Positions 9,893-21,431 of a stretch of 64,000 nt of DNA are shown one piece after another. A program made the translations under genes and the position numbers. How positions within the stretch are numbered: position 1 is the stretch's first letter; the number at the start of each line of letters is the position of its first letter. The stretch lies in the NCBI GenBank assembly GCA_000827495.1, contig KN817557.1, forward strand, positions 101,033 through 165,032. The letters are read 5' to 3'. A model generated the notes under the pieces. It saw only the letters and a list, made by a program, of their open reading frames with translations, was not told the DNA's origin and ran no database searches. The stretch is from Hypholoma sublateritium FD-334 SS-4. Its lineage: Eukaryota > Basidiomycota > Agaricomycetes > Agaricales > Strophariaceae.

Positions 9893-11601
9893 ATGGATCA
9901 GTCTGCGGTATCCAGTGAGTCGCGCGACTTTCTGTAACTCATAATACCCGTCAATATTTCGCACCAGGCGATTCAGTTTTGGAAACGCTGATCAAAACCA
10001 ACCGACCGCCTACCGACCAAGAAAGAGCGATAATCCAGGAGTCCATGGCCCCCACCAACGCTAAATTGAAGGTCGTGGAAGCGCAGATATCGGAAACCAT
10101 GGCCCATATCCAGTCACTGAAGTCGCAGGTTGAACAGGCAGAAATCAAGCTGCAGCGCCTGCAAGAAGAAGAGGCGGCGATCTTGGAGACTTTTGCAGAT
10201 CATCGTCGAGTTTTTTCTCCCTTCCAAAATCTCCCAGAGGACGTACTTTACGAGATATGTGTCACATGCGTGGAAACCAACATGCCTACACTGTCTTACC
10301 GCAGGAATCCATTGCCTTATGTTCTCGCACAAATCTCCAGTGTAATGCGACAAATCGTGCTGACAACCCCACTCATCTGGGCCTCCATAAATGTTGAGAT
10401 CGGACCATTATTTTTTCACAGTCTCGGAGGGTATGAACGAGCTTATTCAATTCTCGCTCGGAAGGCTAGCAAATGGTTCGAGCGAGCGGGTGACCTGGCT
10501 CTTACCGTATTCATAAAGGACACCGGCACCTACGATAAGTTCGACGACTTTGATTTCAATCCATCAAGCATCCTTTTCGACGCCCTTCTCAGTTATTCAT
10601 CCCGCTGGAAAGAAATTCGATTCCATTCAAGCTGTAGATCTGAATCCACACCCATGATTCGCATTGCCGCATTGACGACCGTCGACGTTCCCCTTCTCCA
10701 ATCACTTTCCCTTCGTCTTGATTGTTCAATTGCGAATCCTGCGCTTTGGTACAATGCATTCCTCACAATACCGACACTCAAACATGTAGCATTGGAAACA
10801 GACGCTGTCCGAATGTTCAACGTCAATTGGGCCGCTCTTACTTCGGTTACGCTCCGCGGAAGCTCGCATAATCAATGCCATTCCCAAAGTGAGATAGCAA
10901 GAATTTTCTGGCAAACCAAATGCCTAGTATTCTGCGATATTGTTGTGGGTCCGACGCGCTCAGAAGAACTTTACACTGCCAAAATCATCCTTCCCTTTCT
11001 GAAGACTTTATTCGTTGGCGAAAGAAATTTTGAAACGTCTTCATCTGCAGCTCCTAGTATACTGGACCTAATTACTGCACCAATTCTGGAGGTATTTCAC
11101 ATCCGTGAGGCGTTCTTTGATCTCTCTCTGTTAGATTTCTTCAAAAGGTCACCACATGTTTGGAAACTTTCCCTCCCGTACCTCGACCAAGAAAAATCAT
11201 TGACGAAAACGAAGGGATTTCTCCGTCACTGCCCTTCACTTACCGTACTATCCCTCTGGCCTGTAAAGTGGAACATGGGTACTCGCAGTGCCAATAGGTT
11301 CCTGCGAGCATTTGTCGAAGAACGCGTTGACGGTGTTATTTGTCCGCGCCTGCAGGATTTCAATTTCGCAGGAAGGATCATTTTCTCTCTCCAAACACTG
11401 CGCCTATTTCTCGAAGCAAAGCAAGGAGATATTGCTATGCCGAATGTCATGCCGTGGAAAAGGGTGGTCATTGATATCGGCGGCATACAGGTTGGCACGA
11501 CGACACGCCTACAGGTGTTGGACCTTGTTTCGCAGAAAAAGGCAGTGGGATTGGATGTTGAAGTAACAGAGGGAAGGTACAGACAACCATATTTTTATTA
11601 G
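9893..11601 (+). CDS. F-box protein (agaricomycete type)
   Basis: Exons are 9893-9914 and 9968-11601, giving 551 residues. The protein opens with a coiled coil (about residues 25-70; IQSLKSQVEQAEIKLQRLQEE is its centre, trimmed here to SLKSQVEQAEIKLQRL). An F-box-like motif follows (FSPFQNLPEDVLYEIC) and then the typical VMRQIVLTTPLIWASI segment. The rest consists of degenerate leucine-rich repeats. Such proteins usually act as SCF substrate adaptors. The family is greatly expanded in agaricomycetes, so no specific role can be given. The first exon is only 22 nt; it is chosen because it joins in frame over a consensus GTGAGT intron. Confidence 0.8.
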
Positions 11602-12290
11602 AATCCAGATCGTAACTAATTCCTCGGAGAATTGCAATGCTTGATCAATTGCCAGTACGATTTTTGAAAGCACAGTTTGGCGACAGTGATTTGTAAATTC
11701 CGCAGATATATGCATGAAGAGCACTTCTCTCGATACAAGGTGTCGGTAAATTTATAAAGCAATGGTCTTTGTCTGTCTGTGACTAAGTTCATCACACTCG
11801 CGCTTCCGCGCGCCATCCCGCACACCCTGGCATGACAGACGACCGTCAACGACCTGCCACCCGGAATAACCGGAGAAGGCGCGCGCAGCGATACCGCAGA
11901 GCAAATAAATATCCGTGAAGTGGGATACGAGACGGACGCAGTGAGGCTGTTATGGTGCCTTGAGAGCAAGGTGTTGTCGGACGACCGTGGGGGGGCGGGG
12001 GGGGGCGTGAGAAACGACACTGGTATAGGCGGGTTGTCTCCCGAAGGTCGGTGTACTACGAAAAGTTGTCTATGAGTGTGGGGGGGTATACGGTGTCTAT
12101 AGCTGTTCGTTGTTGTCGTAGTACATGGCCCCCATGTTCCTCTCACCTCGTAACGCATCTAGTATGTAGCGCGCTGTGTCTGCTCTATTCCATTCCTCGT
12201 TCGTAGCTACACCCAAGAGGACGCAATTCTTCAAGTGTTGCCCTGTTCGTCATTATAGTTCGAAAACCTGGGAGAAGTAACCGAGACGCG
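11602..12290. other. Convergent intergenic region with G-runs
   Basis: This lies between two 3' ends. No gene is supported. A G7-C-G9 run occurs at 11989-12005 and another G7 run near 12080. These are candidates for quadruplex formation or sequencing trouble. Confidence 0.35.
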
Positions 12291-14177
12291 TCAGATATCA
12301 ATAATTAGGCTTGGAACGCCCTTTCTTACATAGGACTCCTTGCCCGCGCGCACCGCCTCCTCGCGCTCCTGCAGAAGGACGGCGGCCGCGCTACGCCAGT
12401 CCGTTTCCATCAGAGCTTCCAACCGCTTTTGAACTGCTGCCTCTGTCATGTGGTCCGGGATAAAGCTGGCGGGAGACAGGTCAGGCACACGGCTGCGTCG
12501 CGCAGGCTAAACTTACCTCGGGATCTCTGTGGTCGACGCCGCTTTCACCGCCTTAACGAACGCGTCCCAGTCTCTTGCATGTACATTATATACATATCTG
12601 CAGGCGGTAAGGTCAGGCCCCCAGGATTTCGTTATTTACAAGGATTTGGGCTTACGGAGGGTCGAATCGGTTTAATGAGGGATGCTGGGTGTACCAAAAT
12701 GATTTGTCCCAAGGTGCGTCTTGCTTCCAGTGGAGAATCTACGCAAGGGTTCTGGTTAATTGGAAAGACATTTTTAGCGAAGTAGATACATACTGGGTTG
12801 ATAAACGGCACACCCTGACAAAGCGAGTTGTAGGGCGAAGGACTCCACCAGGGTCCGCCGACGCCAATCATGACCTTGCTCGTTCCGACCTGCTGCATGA
12901 AGTCTTGTTGATTTAACCGCCCCAAGTTGATGACCCTCTGCTCCCGGTCCTCGATGTCGGCCATAGGGCCCCGAACGTCCGGGTTCCAGCCGCCGTAGCG
13001 CTGGTTGATTTGCCAGCCACCGACGAAGTCCAAACCAACCTCACTCGCGGCGAGTGCGAAGTACGAGCGGTTCCACGCGAAGTTGTCGTCGTATACGTAA
13101 GTGAGCTGCTTCATCAGCATCCACACCTGTTGCGCGCGATCGGCGAGCGGGATGGTGGGGACCTTCTGGCAATCTTCTTGAATGGAGTACCTGGGGAAGA
13201 CCGTCGAATCCGAGCAAAAGCGGAAATGATTGTAGGAACATACCCTATATATTGGATGGGACTATCTTCCTCGTTCGCGACTAGCCGATCCGGATTGGCG
13301 GACAAAATCCACTTGCCCTTCATCAGTGATGTGTGGAAGTGGCCCCCGTGCGAGGCGAAGAACTCGAAATCGAAGATCTTCCAGGCTGGAATACCGGTGG
13401 GATTCGTGGGACCCTTTACACATTTTGTATCCTGGTGGCATTCGCCAGCTCTATTCCTGATTACAACCTGAGGTTCGGTCATTATGATTACAGTGAATTC
13501 TAAGGTAATTCGAACAAGGGAGCGCACTCACCTTAACCAAATCTGGAAACATGCGGTATTGCTGCAGCGCCTCCTCTTGACAGAACCTTAGAACGACAGG
13601 GGGAATGGATTGTTTCAGAATTGCTCACCGAAGCTGTTAGCAAAGAGAGTAGTGTATCCTAGCCTGCGTAGATTTTTATACTATCATTCGTCCATGAGAT
13701 TTGTGTTGCATAAATGACTGCAGACTCCGCACCACTGATAGCCCCCTGACACGGATAATCAATTATTTAATGAGCTGATGTGAACGCTTCACAATCATAA
13801 GCGCACCAAACACCTTCACCACCTCGCCAGCCACGTACTACAGCCTCTTCAAACCAATGGGCTGCCAATAAAGCGACCTTGTTCTGATTAGCCCCGCAGT
13901 TTCCGAGTGCCATGCAGGTGTGTAGTTCGCGCAGAGTCTGTCCATTCCACTCGCGGTAGTCCTGTCGTTTGTCATCGGGAGGCGGAAAATGGTTTGCGAC
14001 ATGAGATGGGACAACCGCATATGCGCTGCTGTTGTGGTGGCTGGTGCCATGGCAGAGATTTACGTCGAGCCCGGTGGTGTCCTCTTGCCATAGCTGCGTA
14101 CTGAAGACGTTGAAAAGGAAGATGAAGAAAGCGAGAACCGAAACGATTTTGAGATAGGTGACCCTCTTCGCGTTCAT
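12291..14177 (-). CDS. GT18-family N-acetylglucosaminyltransferase-like protein, probably frameshifted
   Basis: Exons on the minus strand are 14177-13807, 13745-13532, 13467-13244, 13190-12794, 12738-12656, 12597-12517 and 12465-12291 (about 514 codons). The N-terminus is a type II membrane anchor (IVSVLAFFIFLFNVF), as expected for a Golgi enzyme. The catalytic part shows GT18 features (family of MGAT5 beta-1,6-GlcNAc transferase): PTGIPAWKIFDFEFF, KWILSANP, FAWNRSYFALAA, VGGPWWSPSPYNSLCQGVPFINP, here split as VGGPWWSPSPYN and LCQGVPFINP, then WYTQHPSL and PYVYN. Within exon 2 the frame is broken: the conserved-looking stretch LGYTTLFANSFGE (about 13670-13625) lies in another frame, with one shift near 13675 and a second near 13618 that restores the original frame. 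No GT-AG intron repairs this. It may be a pseudogene or an assembly error. Confidence 0.8.
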
Positions 14178-15641
14178 CGCAGCGAAAGTTTACATGGACA
14201 TGTGTTGGGACCTGAATTACACGTCCGTTTAATATGATATGCGTCGGACATCCGTGAGAGAGCATAACAGGTACCAGACATTAAATTTTCAAAAACTTTC
14301 GGAGACCTGAATTCATTTAACTGCATGCGTCGGCTACACCCGGCGCTAATCAGCGGATGTACAACTTGAAGCGAGCTTTCCAAGACTATTTAAGTATCAC
14401 AGCCATCGCAAATTGCATGTACTAGTTACTTCCGCTACCCCCCTCGCAACCTCTGCTCAAAGTGTATTCTTCAACCAGACATCAATTCAAGAATACAAGT
14501 AGAACCAGTAGTCGTCAAGTTGTTGCGGGGTTTAGTTGCGGCCAGGCGGCCTGGCAGCGTCAGAGCGTCTGGCAATGGTCCGGGCGATGTTTGATACATG
14601 TGTTTTTGAGTACGCTTTTGGTACGCTTCCTAGAACAAGATTTTTCTGGTACTCTTGTCTACGGAGCTGACATGTTCAAGTGTAAATTTTTGTCAGGTAT
14701 GCGGTAATACAACGACAATATTATGGGCGAGATACTGTACACTGCACTGTATGGTCGGTACCCAATGCCTTTTAAATTTGTCTGTGAGTTCCGACGATGC
14801 CTCACAGGCGTATTACACTCGCCGCAATTCACTCGACCAGAAAAAAATTCCTGAATTTCTCCTGTAATCTCCCTACTGCTCCGTTACGCGCTTTCGTAGC
14901 CCGGTTTGGTAAGTTGAATAGTCCTTTGTACCGAACTTGTCTTCACTGGCGAGTAGAACCACACGGCGGCCCACTGTGATTGATTTTATCTGTCCTATAT
15001 TTGTAGCCTCAACAGCGCGCATTCCGGACATAAGTCTACCGCCGCAAAATGATAACAAAGCTAGAAGCTTGTACAAAGTTCAAGGCTCCTGCGATTATAA
15101 AGACAAGGCGTATCTCATAACATTGTACTGCAGTACCTTCAGGAGGTAAGCGCAGTTTGATAAGCTACTATTAAGAAGATCAAAACTTGAGAAAACCGAA
15201 GACATTCCGATAAAGTAGACTGTCTCCAAGGCCGAAAGAAAACGGCGTTTGAATCTAACAGTTGGAACCAGCTTTTTTATTGGATGGTGAATGGAATACA
15301 CATTTTGTTGATTTATTAACTAGTATAACGAATACAGCGCGGAATGAATTTGGGGTATGTAGAGTGGAACATTTACGTGGGATAACTAACGGATTGCCAG
15401 GGACAGCTCAGGTTAAGAAATCAAAGGAATAAATCGATCGATACAAGGCGGTATGAGGTCATTGGTGTTACAACAGATTAAATCAAAAAAACCAGATAAT
15501 TGTAAGAATCAGAAAAATAGAATAAATAGAAAGAACAAAGAAGTGGAGGGAAATAGTGAAGGAAACCAAAAAGTCAGTACTTCCCAGAAGATAGTCTGCT
15601 CTAGACAGTCATTTTTGGTGGGGCACTATGAGGTCCAGGGA
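14178..15641. other. Intergenic, no gene seen
   Basis: About 1.4 kb, AT-rich in its right half. Only short unsupported ORFs occur. It includes the promoter of the GT18 gene and the 3' flank of the next F-box gene. Confidence 0.4.
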
Positions 15642-17867
15642 TTACATGTACGGGTGCGTCAAGGGTGTTCTGAGGAGGTAAAAGACCCATCAGTATCGGA
15701 ATCATATCCACCGCTAACGCCGATTCAACATCCGTGCTTGAATAATAAAAGAAGCGGCGAAGGAGGCCAAACACTCACCGATCAGCCGCCGGGTCCACGC
15801 AGAGTACGTCGGCGATCCGCGAGTCGAGCCACTTCATCACGTCTTCCCCGAGGCTGCTGCACTCGTAAAGCTCTAGACGCGCGAGCCGCGTGGGCGTGAC
15901 GCCGCCGACCGCCTGAGCGGCGCCATTGTCCGGGTTCCGGGCCTCGACCATCTGCACGAGCTTCGTCACGCCCTCGTTGTGCGCATGGCAGCTCCGCAGC
16001 CCGAGAAATTCGAGCGCAGGGCAGGCCCACGCGAGCGTCTGGCTCTGATTCGGGTCATCTTCGGGATAGCCGAGGGTGGTGAGCAGGGGCTCGAGCGATG
16101 TGCCGCCGATAGTGAGCGTTTTGAGATGGGGAAGCTCCGCCAGAAGTGCGGTCCATGCAATGACGAGTCCGCCGGGCCCGTAGTAGAAATTTGCAGCATT
16201 GGCGGCTACGCCGTACGCGATTGAGAGGTTTTGCACTGGCGGTCTATTTGAGCGTGTGAGGAGGCCCGAAATGATGTCTTCGATTGCATCCCGTGCCTCG
16301 ATATCAAGGGTGAGAGAGTCAAGAACGGGGAGCGTGAGGGACTCCAGAAGCTGGGTGAGGAGATAGTGGCCTCCGAGGGTGAGAGAGGTCACATGTGGTA
16401 GGGTGAGGCTGGCCAATGGCAGTATCGCTGGCAGTACACCCTGGAAGTGGAGAGAAACGGATTTGAGGTCAGGATTATTTGATAAGATATGGAGGATTCT
16501 GTCCAATGGCAGGTGCGATGTTGGAAGCCCGCGCAAATTGAGAGTATGCAGATCGCGAAGCATAGGAGACGACCACTTGAAAGGCGTGTGCTGCAAGGTG
16601 AGCGACCGAAGCCTGGGCAGAACTACGGAGGAGGACGAGTTTGCATTCGGCAGCCAAGGCCATTCCGCAAAGAAAGCGGCTTCTACGCTTGAGACTTCAA
16701 ACTCTCTCAAAATAGGCGCATCCCCTGAGCGCACATATGTCAATATGGTGATGGCTGTGTATTGTAAGACCAGCACGCACCATTAATAGACTTTAAGGCT
16801 CCCATTGATGTGAATTGTTTGTCGAAACGGAATACGAACCGTTCCCAGCGGTGCATCTGCTCGACGAGATAGAAAAAGGCGATATGTCCCCAGTGCATGC
16901 TGACCCGCGACACAGCGTTGACCGGCCGCTCGTGATGAGGTAAGGGCGGACTCCAGCCGTCGTTGCTATGGCTAGGCGGCGAAGGGGGCATTACTATCGG
17001 CATACTTCCAATGGGGGGTGGAGGAGGTGGAGGTGCAACTATGTAATGCGAGAGTTGTTGCCCGCCAAAAGCAAGATTCCACGGTGGTGTTATTGGCGTC
17101 AACGGCGATGCTGTTCGCCTTGGCCTATGGGAAGATGCATCCGACGCCTTTTTCGAGCTGGCCACGCGTAGGAAGATCTCGATGTCAAGTGGAGTTGTGT
17201 CTCCCGAGCGCTCGAGCCACAGACGGATGGTGTCCGCAGACGCATGTTGCGTCGTTAGAAGCCGAATCTGCAAACGCCGGTCAGTTCAAGGTTGCGCGGG
17301 AGCGAGGAACGCCTAATAATAGAGACAATGCGTAAGGCAACCATACGTTTGCCTGAAGACACGGCAGCAGGGAGGCACAGAACCCAGTGAACCGCAGTTA
17401 CACGCCGCATCCGCCTGGCGGTCTCGGCTCCTGTACCACTCCCACAGATATCGGGTCTCAACGGGCCGCATATAGAGCGCGAAGAAGTATACTGTCGTAC
17501 TCACTTTGGACCAAATCAGAGGAATCCGCAAGGCCAGTCTTCTCCAGGACGTGCATACCGCTGCCAGCACCCACGCAGAACACGGGTGGTCCTCGAAACT
17601 GCGCATAAATATCTCTCGCAGCAACTCTAGTGGCAGCCGACGAATGGGACTGAGATACGCCATTGTCTTCGCCACCTGTTTCTGCAGCTCTGCGCGCTGG
17701 GCCTGCAGTTCGTTGATGGCGTATTGGCTCTCCTGTACTATCTGGGCGAGGGTCGCCTCCGCGGCGTTGATTTTGGTGGAGAGCTGGCCAACCGCGTCGC
17801 GCGTGACCGCGAGGCGTCTGCGCGCGCCGTCCAGGGTCTCCTTGGTGGGTGGCTCTGAAAAGTCCAT
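15642..17867 (-). CDS. F-box protein with C-terminal leucine-rich repeats
   Basis: Exons on the minus strand are 17867-17505, 17267-16781, 16724-15779 and 15669-15642, giving about 607 residues. The layout is an N-terminal coiled coil (LSTKINAAEATLAQIVQES), the F-box (LSPIRRLPLELLREIFM), then CTSWRRLALRIPLIWSK. The next exon continues directly with IRLLTTQHASADTIRLWLERSG, shortened here to IRLLTTQHASAD, as in related proteins. A poly-proline loop and leucine-rich repeats follow (LRSLTLQHTPF, LTLPHVTSLTLGG). The last 28-nt exon is supported by a GTGAGT donor exactly where the large exon would otherwise stop. The intron 17268-17504 is about 237 nt, far longer than its neighbours. Probable SCF adaptor; substrate unknown. 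Confidence 0.8.
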
Positions 17868-20800
17868 GTAATCGTGTGGGCAGAGATTAGGGGCGTAGAT
17901 ATGGTGGAAGGGAAGAAGTCATAACGCCTTGCTTTCGCCAAATAATCGTCTCATACTCCCGAAATTTCGAACTCCGATCTCCAGGGCGCCCAGAATAATG
18001 CTTCGTGCAGAGCCGAACTATCGTTCCCCCTTGTCTGCATCAAGGGAGAAGCGTCCTAGTTACCCTCGAAACCGAACCAGAGGGCTCTGTGGGTAAGCGT
18101 CGCGTCGACAGGGTAGGTGGGCACTCGCGGAGAAAAAAACTCCGCCTCAATTGACCCAGACGGCAGTGCCGGCGACCGGGCCTCGAGGCAACAAAACACG
18201 AGGTGACAGAACGGCCCTTCTGCAGCGTGTTGTAGACGTCGTGGAAAGTGCTATTATCCCTCGCTGTCATGCTAGCGAGAAATGAATGGACAACGCATGG
18301 TAATGGAGGCTTTTGTTGCCTTCGAGATGTCCCTCCAGCAAACAAAAACGACAACAAGAACATCGGATGATGGGGAATGATGGTGTGGAGAAAGCATGCT
18401 CAGACACTGCACAGATAGCCATCATAATGGAGTTACACAATTAGGAATCAGACCGCGTTTCCTCTGCGAGATATTTGGGAAGTAGATACGCACTGACATT
18501 GTTTGTCCTTCAATTCTCCATAATCTATCCATCCATCATCGCCATCGCACAGGGCGCTGGGCCTATTATGGTGTCATGGCGTCATCGTAGATACACGTAT
18601 GGGTTCCCTATCGGAAGGATCTGGACATCGATAATTGCAGCGCCCGTTGGGAAGCAATGGGCGCATGGAATACAACGCGGTGAAACAGAAAGGTGAAGAG
18701 AATACGGAAGAAGGAGCGGTCGGAGCTTGATTTTGTGTGCTTTCTGATAGCATGGTCCACAAGCGCCCACAAAATATGAAACGTCGGCACCGCTTGCTTC
18801 TCTATGCAGGCGCCCGGAGATTAGAGTGTAGGGGTATATGGGTTCCGGAAAGGGTAATTCCCGTCGTCAAAGTCGGCCGTCTGGAATAGGCTGTTTCCTT
18901 TTGTAGAATAAACGCGGTCGCAGACTATCTCTATTTGGATTACCCCGCAAAACGCTTAATTTTCGGTTAAGACGATCCTGTCGAGCCTGCGAAAAGTTAA
19001 GAGGTTTACAGCATTATGAAGTCAGCATCTATATAGACAGGCTAAGCAAGATCTTTCGAATTGAATTAAATGCAAGCTTCAAAATGGGCTTGAGGCGCAC
19101 AAGTACTTAATGAGATAGAAGCATAGTGTGATGTACGTGTTGCATGCATATGGGGAGCCATGTGTACAAAGCGATGAGGCGAGAATTCTGATGCGAAAGA
19201 TAGAAACTATGCCAGAAACTTTCAAACACGAGGCATTTGTGTTTGTGTGGCGACACACAAGAGTACCTAACCAATTCAATGTACATTATTATCCTGCTCC
19301 GGCTATATCTACTCTGGGCTTGGAGCAGGCAGCAAAATAAGTCTTCAGCTCTGAGGGATGCTCGTGGTTTTCTCTGTTCGTCAACGGCGTTCATCCAAGC
19401 AGCCGCAGCCCTCCCATCAGCATTAATAAAACCTGGCGCTTATCGACAAGGTCCAGTTATTTTTTCAAAGAATGATATTCGCTCCTGGAAGCCAATGCCG
19501 CCTTTCTATAATTATGAATATGCGAGGGCGTGTATCGCTAGCTAAGGTGCACGTTATCTTGACATTGACATAGAAGCATATGATTTATACACAGCGATTG
19601 CGAATGAATCAAAGCGGTTCGCTCCGTCCTGACTGCGAGGGACCGCTCGCCTATATACTGCTGTTGTCAAAGGTCACCTGTCTTGTGCCTCATAATTTAC
19701 CAGAGCGCTATCCCTCACGAAGATCCATGATCGCCCGCTGTCCAGATTTTCGGTGCACCACGAAGCGGCAGCAGCTCACGAGATGCTGATCTTCGCCGTG
19801 GATATAGTAAAACTTACTTTCCACGCCGTCTTCTATACCCTCATTGGGGCTTGATAACATCGCGCACTGCCCGAAGGACACGGCCAGAAGACGCGCGCCG
19901 ACCACCTGGCCCTGCTTAACTCAAAGCCGAGGGCAAGCCGAGGAACCCATAATATCCGCTGCACCCCGCGAGGCCCGAGCGCGATCGCCCCGCTTTCTGA
20001 GACGGGGAGTGCTCAGCCTCCATGGATGGATTGTTGCATCACAGCGAGCAAGGCCGCGCGAAGCGCGCCTGTGAGCACCCCGGCGGAGGCCCTTTCCCCA
20101 CATCTGCACCGCATCCATAAGCGGCCGCACCGCGCGATCGTCTCGCGCGCATAGCCGCACTATCTCCTCCCAGGCCAATGAACGGCCGACATACGGTCTA
20201 TTAATAGCGCGCGTGCCACTGCATCGTGGCGGCTATCTGCGCAGTGAGGATGACGGTGTCCAATCTCGCACAGGCAACTGGAATACCACGGAGAGGGTAT
20301 TCGTCGATGTGCCCGAGCGTGTGCTGACGTTTAATATCTTTTTTGCGAAGTGGGCGGTCCTTGGCACTACTGTGGGTTCACTTTTAGCACGCGCTTGGCT
20401 CATGCTGTGCTTTTCATAGTTGCTCAGTAGCGGTCCTTGGCTCGCTACTAGTGGCATATTGTGTGAGGCTAATTCGCTTCGCCGTTTCATGGGAGGAAGA
20501 GCTGGTGGGAGTGTGCTAGAATTAACATGAACTCCGCGTTCCAGCGATGCAGTGGGCGTAGTGTGGTATGGCATTCTTCGACGTCGTGGACTTCACGTCT
20601 TTCACATAGCGGCGGAAACTGGCGTACGCTTCCCACCGAAAATTATGATATCAACCTAAAAGTGTATCACCCATCTGACTCCGAATATTTCTGTATCGAT
20701 TTCTTCACCTCGTCTGAAACTCGGTCAATGAGAACGTTGGCTAACAAATAATTTTCTCGGTCATAAAATATCATCAACTACCTGAAGTATCGGGACAAGA

Positions 20801-21431
20801 GACGCCGAGCCCCCAGGCCGCAACATAGACACTTATGCTGGATCGTATATTCAAATCTCGCTACCATTTTGGGGTGCGTCGAACAAAATACACGTCTTGA
20901 ATGACTTATTTCGGTCGAGACCAATGATTAGGGTCAGGAATACACCGCCCAGGCTTGTCCTGGGGCAACCTAGGGTCAACGGGAGCAAGCTGAGCTTATA
21001 TCAGAGCATGGATTGACGTACATAGCAGACCCTTGTTTTAGCGCGCTCCTTACGATACCCGGGCGCGCAGAGCATTAAGCTTGGTGGAATGTGATAATGG
21101 CGAGTTAACAATCACGGACGTGAGAGCGTAAGGGATTCGGCGGAAGCAGCTCATTCTGCGGGTATCCTGATGGGAGTCGGGTAATGTAGTTCTTTTGTAA
21201 GGCCATTTAGTATAACGTCATGTTCGGTAGGTCGGGGATGCGATCTCAAACAGTCACTGCAGATGAATGAGACGGAATGAAGGAATGCTGCGGCGATATT
21301 ACTTCTCGCCAAGAGGCTAGAGTGGGTATATATAACGAGGCAATTCCAAGTTAGCCTTTCACTTGCCCATCTCTAGACGGTGTACCTCCCTGCCCTGCTC
21401 ATTCACTACTTTCCTTAAACTTACCTGCAAA
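17868..21431. other. Gene-poor 3.5 kb
   Basis: No gene is supported. The block 19830-20210 is GC-rich and has an open minus-strand frame (19921-20178), and a second minus-strand frame lies at 20233-20574. Both could be remnants of an old gene, but neither shows a recognisable domain. The remainder is AT-rich. The last 100 bp are the promoter of the kinase-like gene. Confidence 0.35.
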
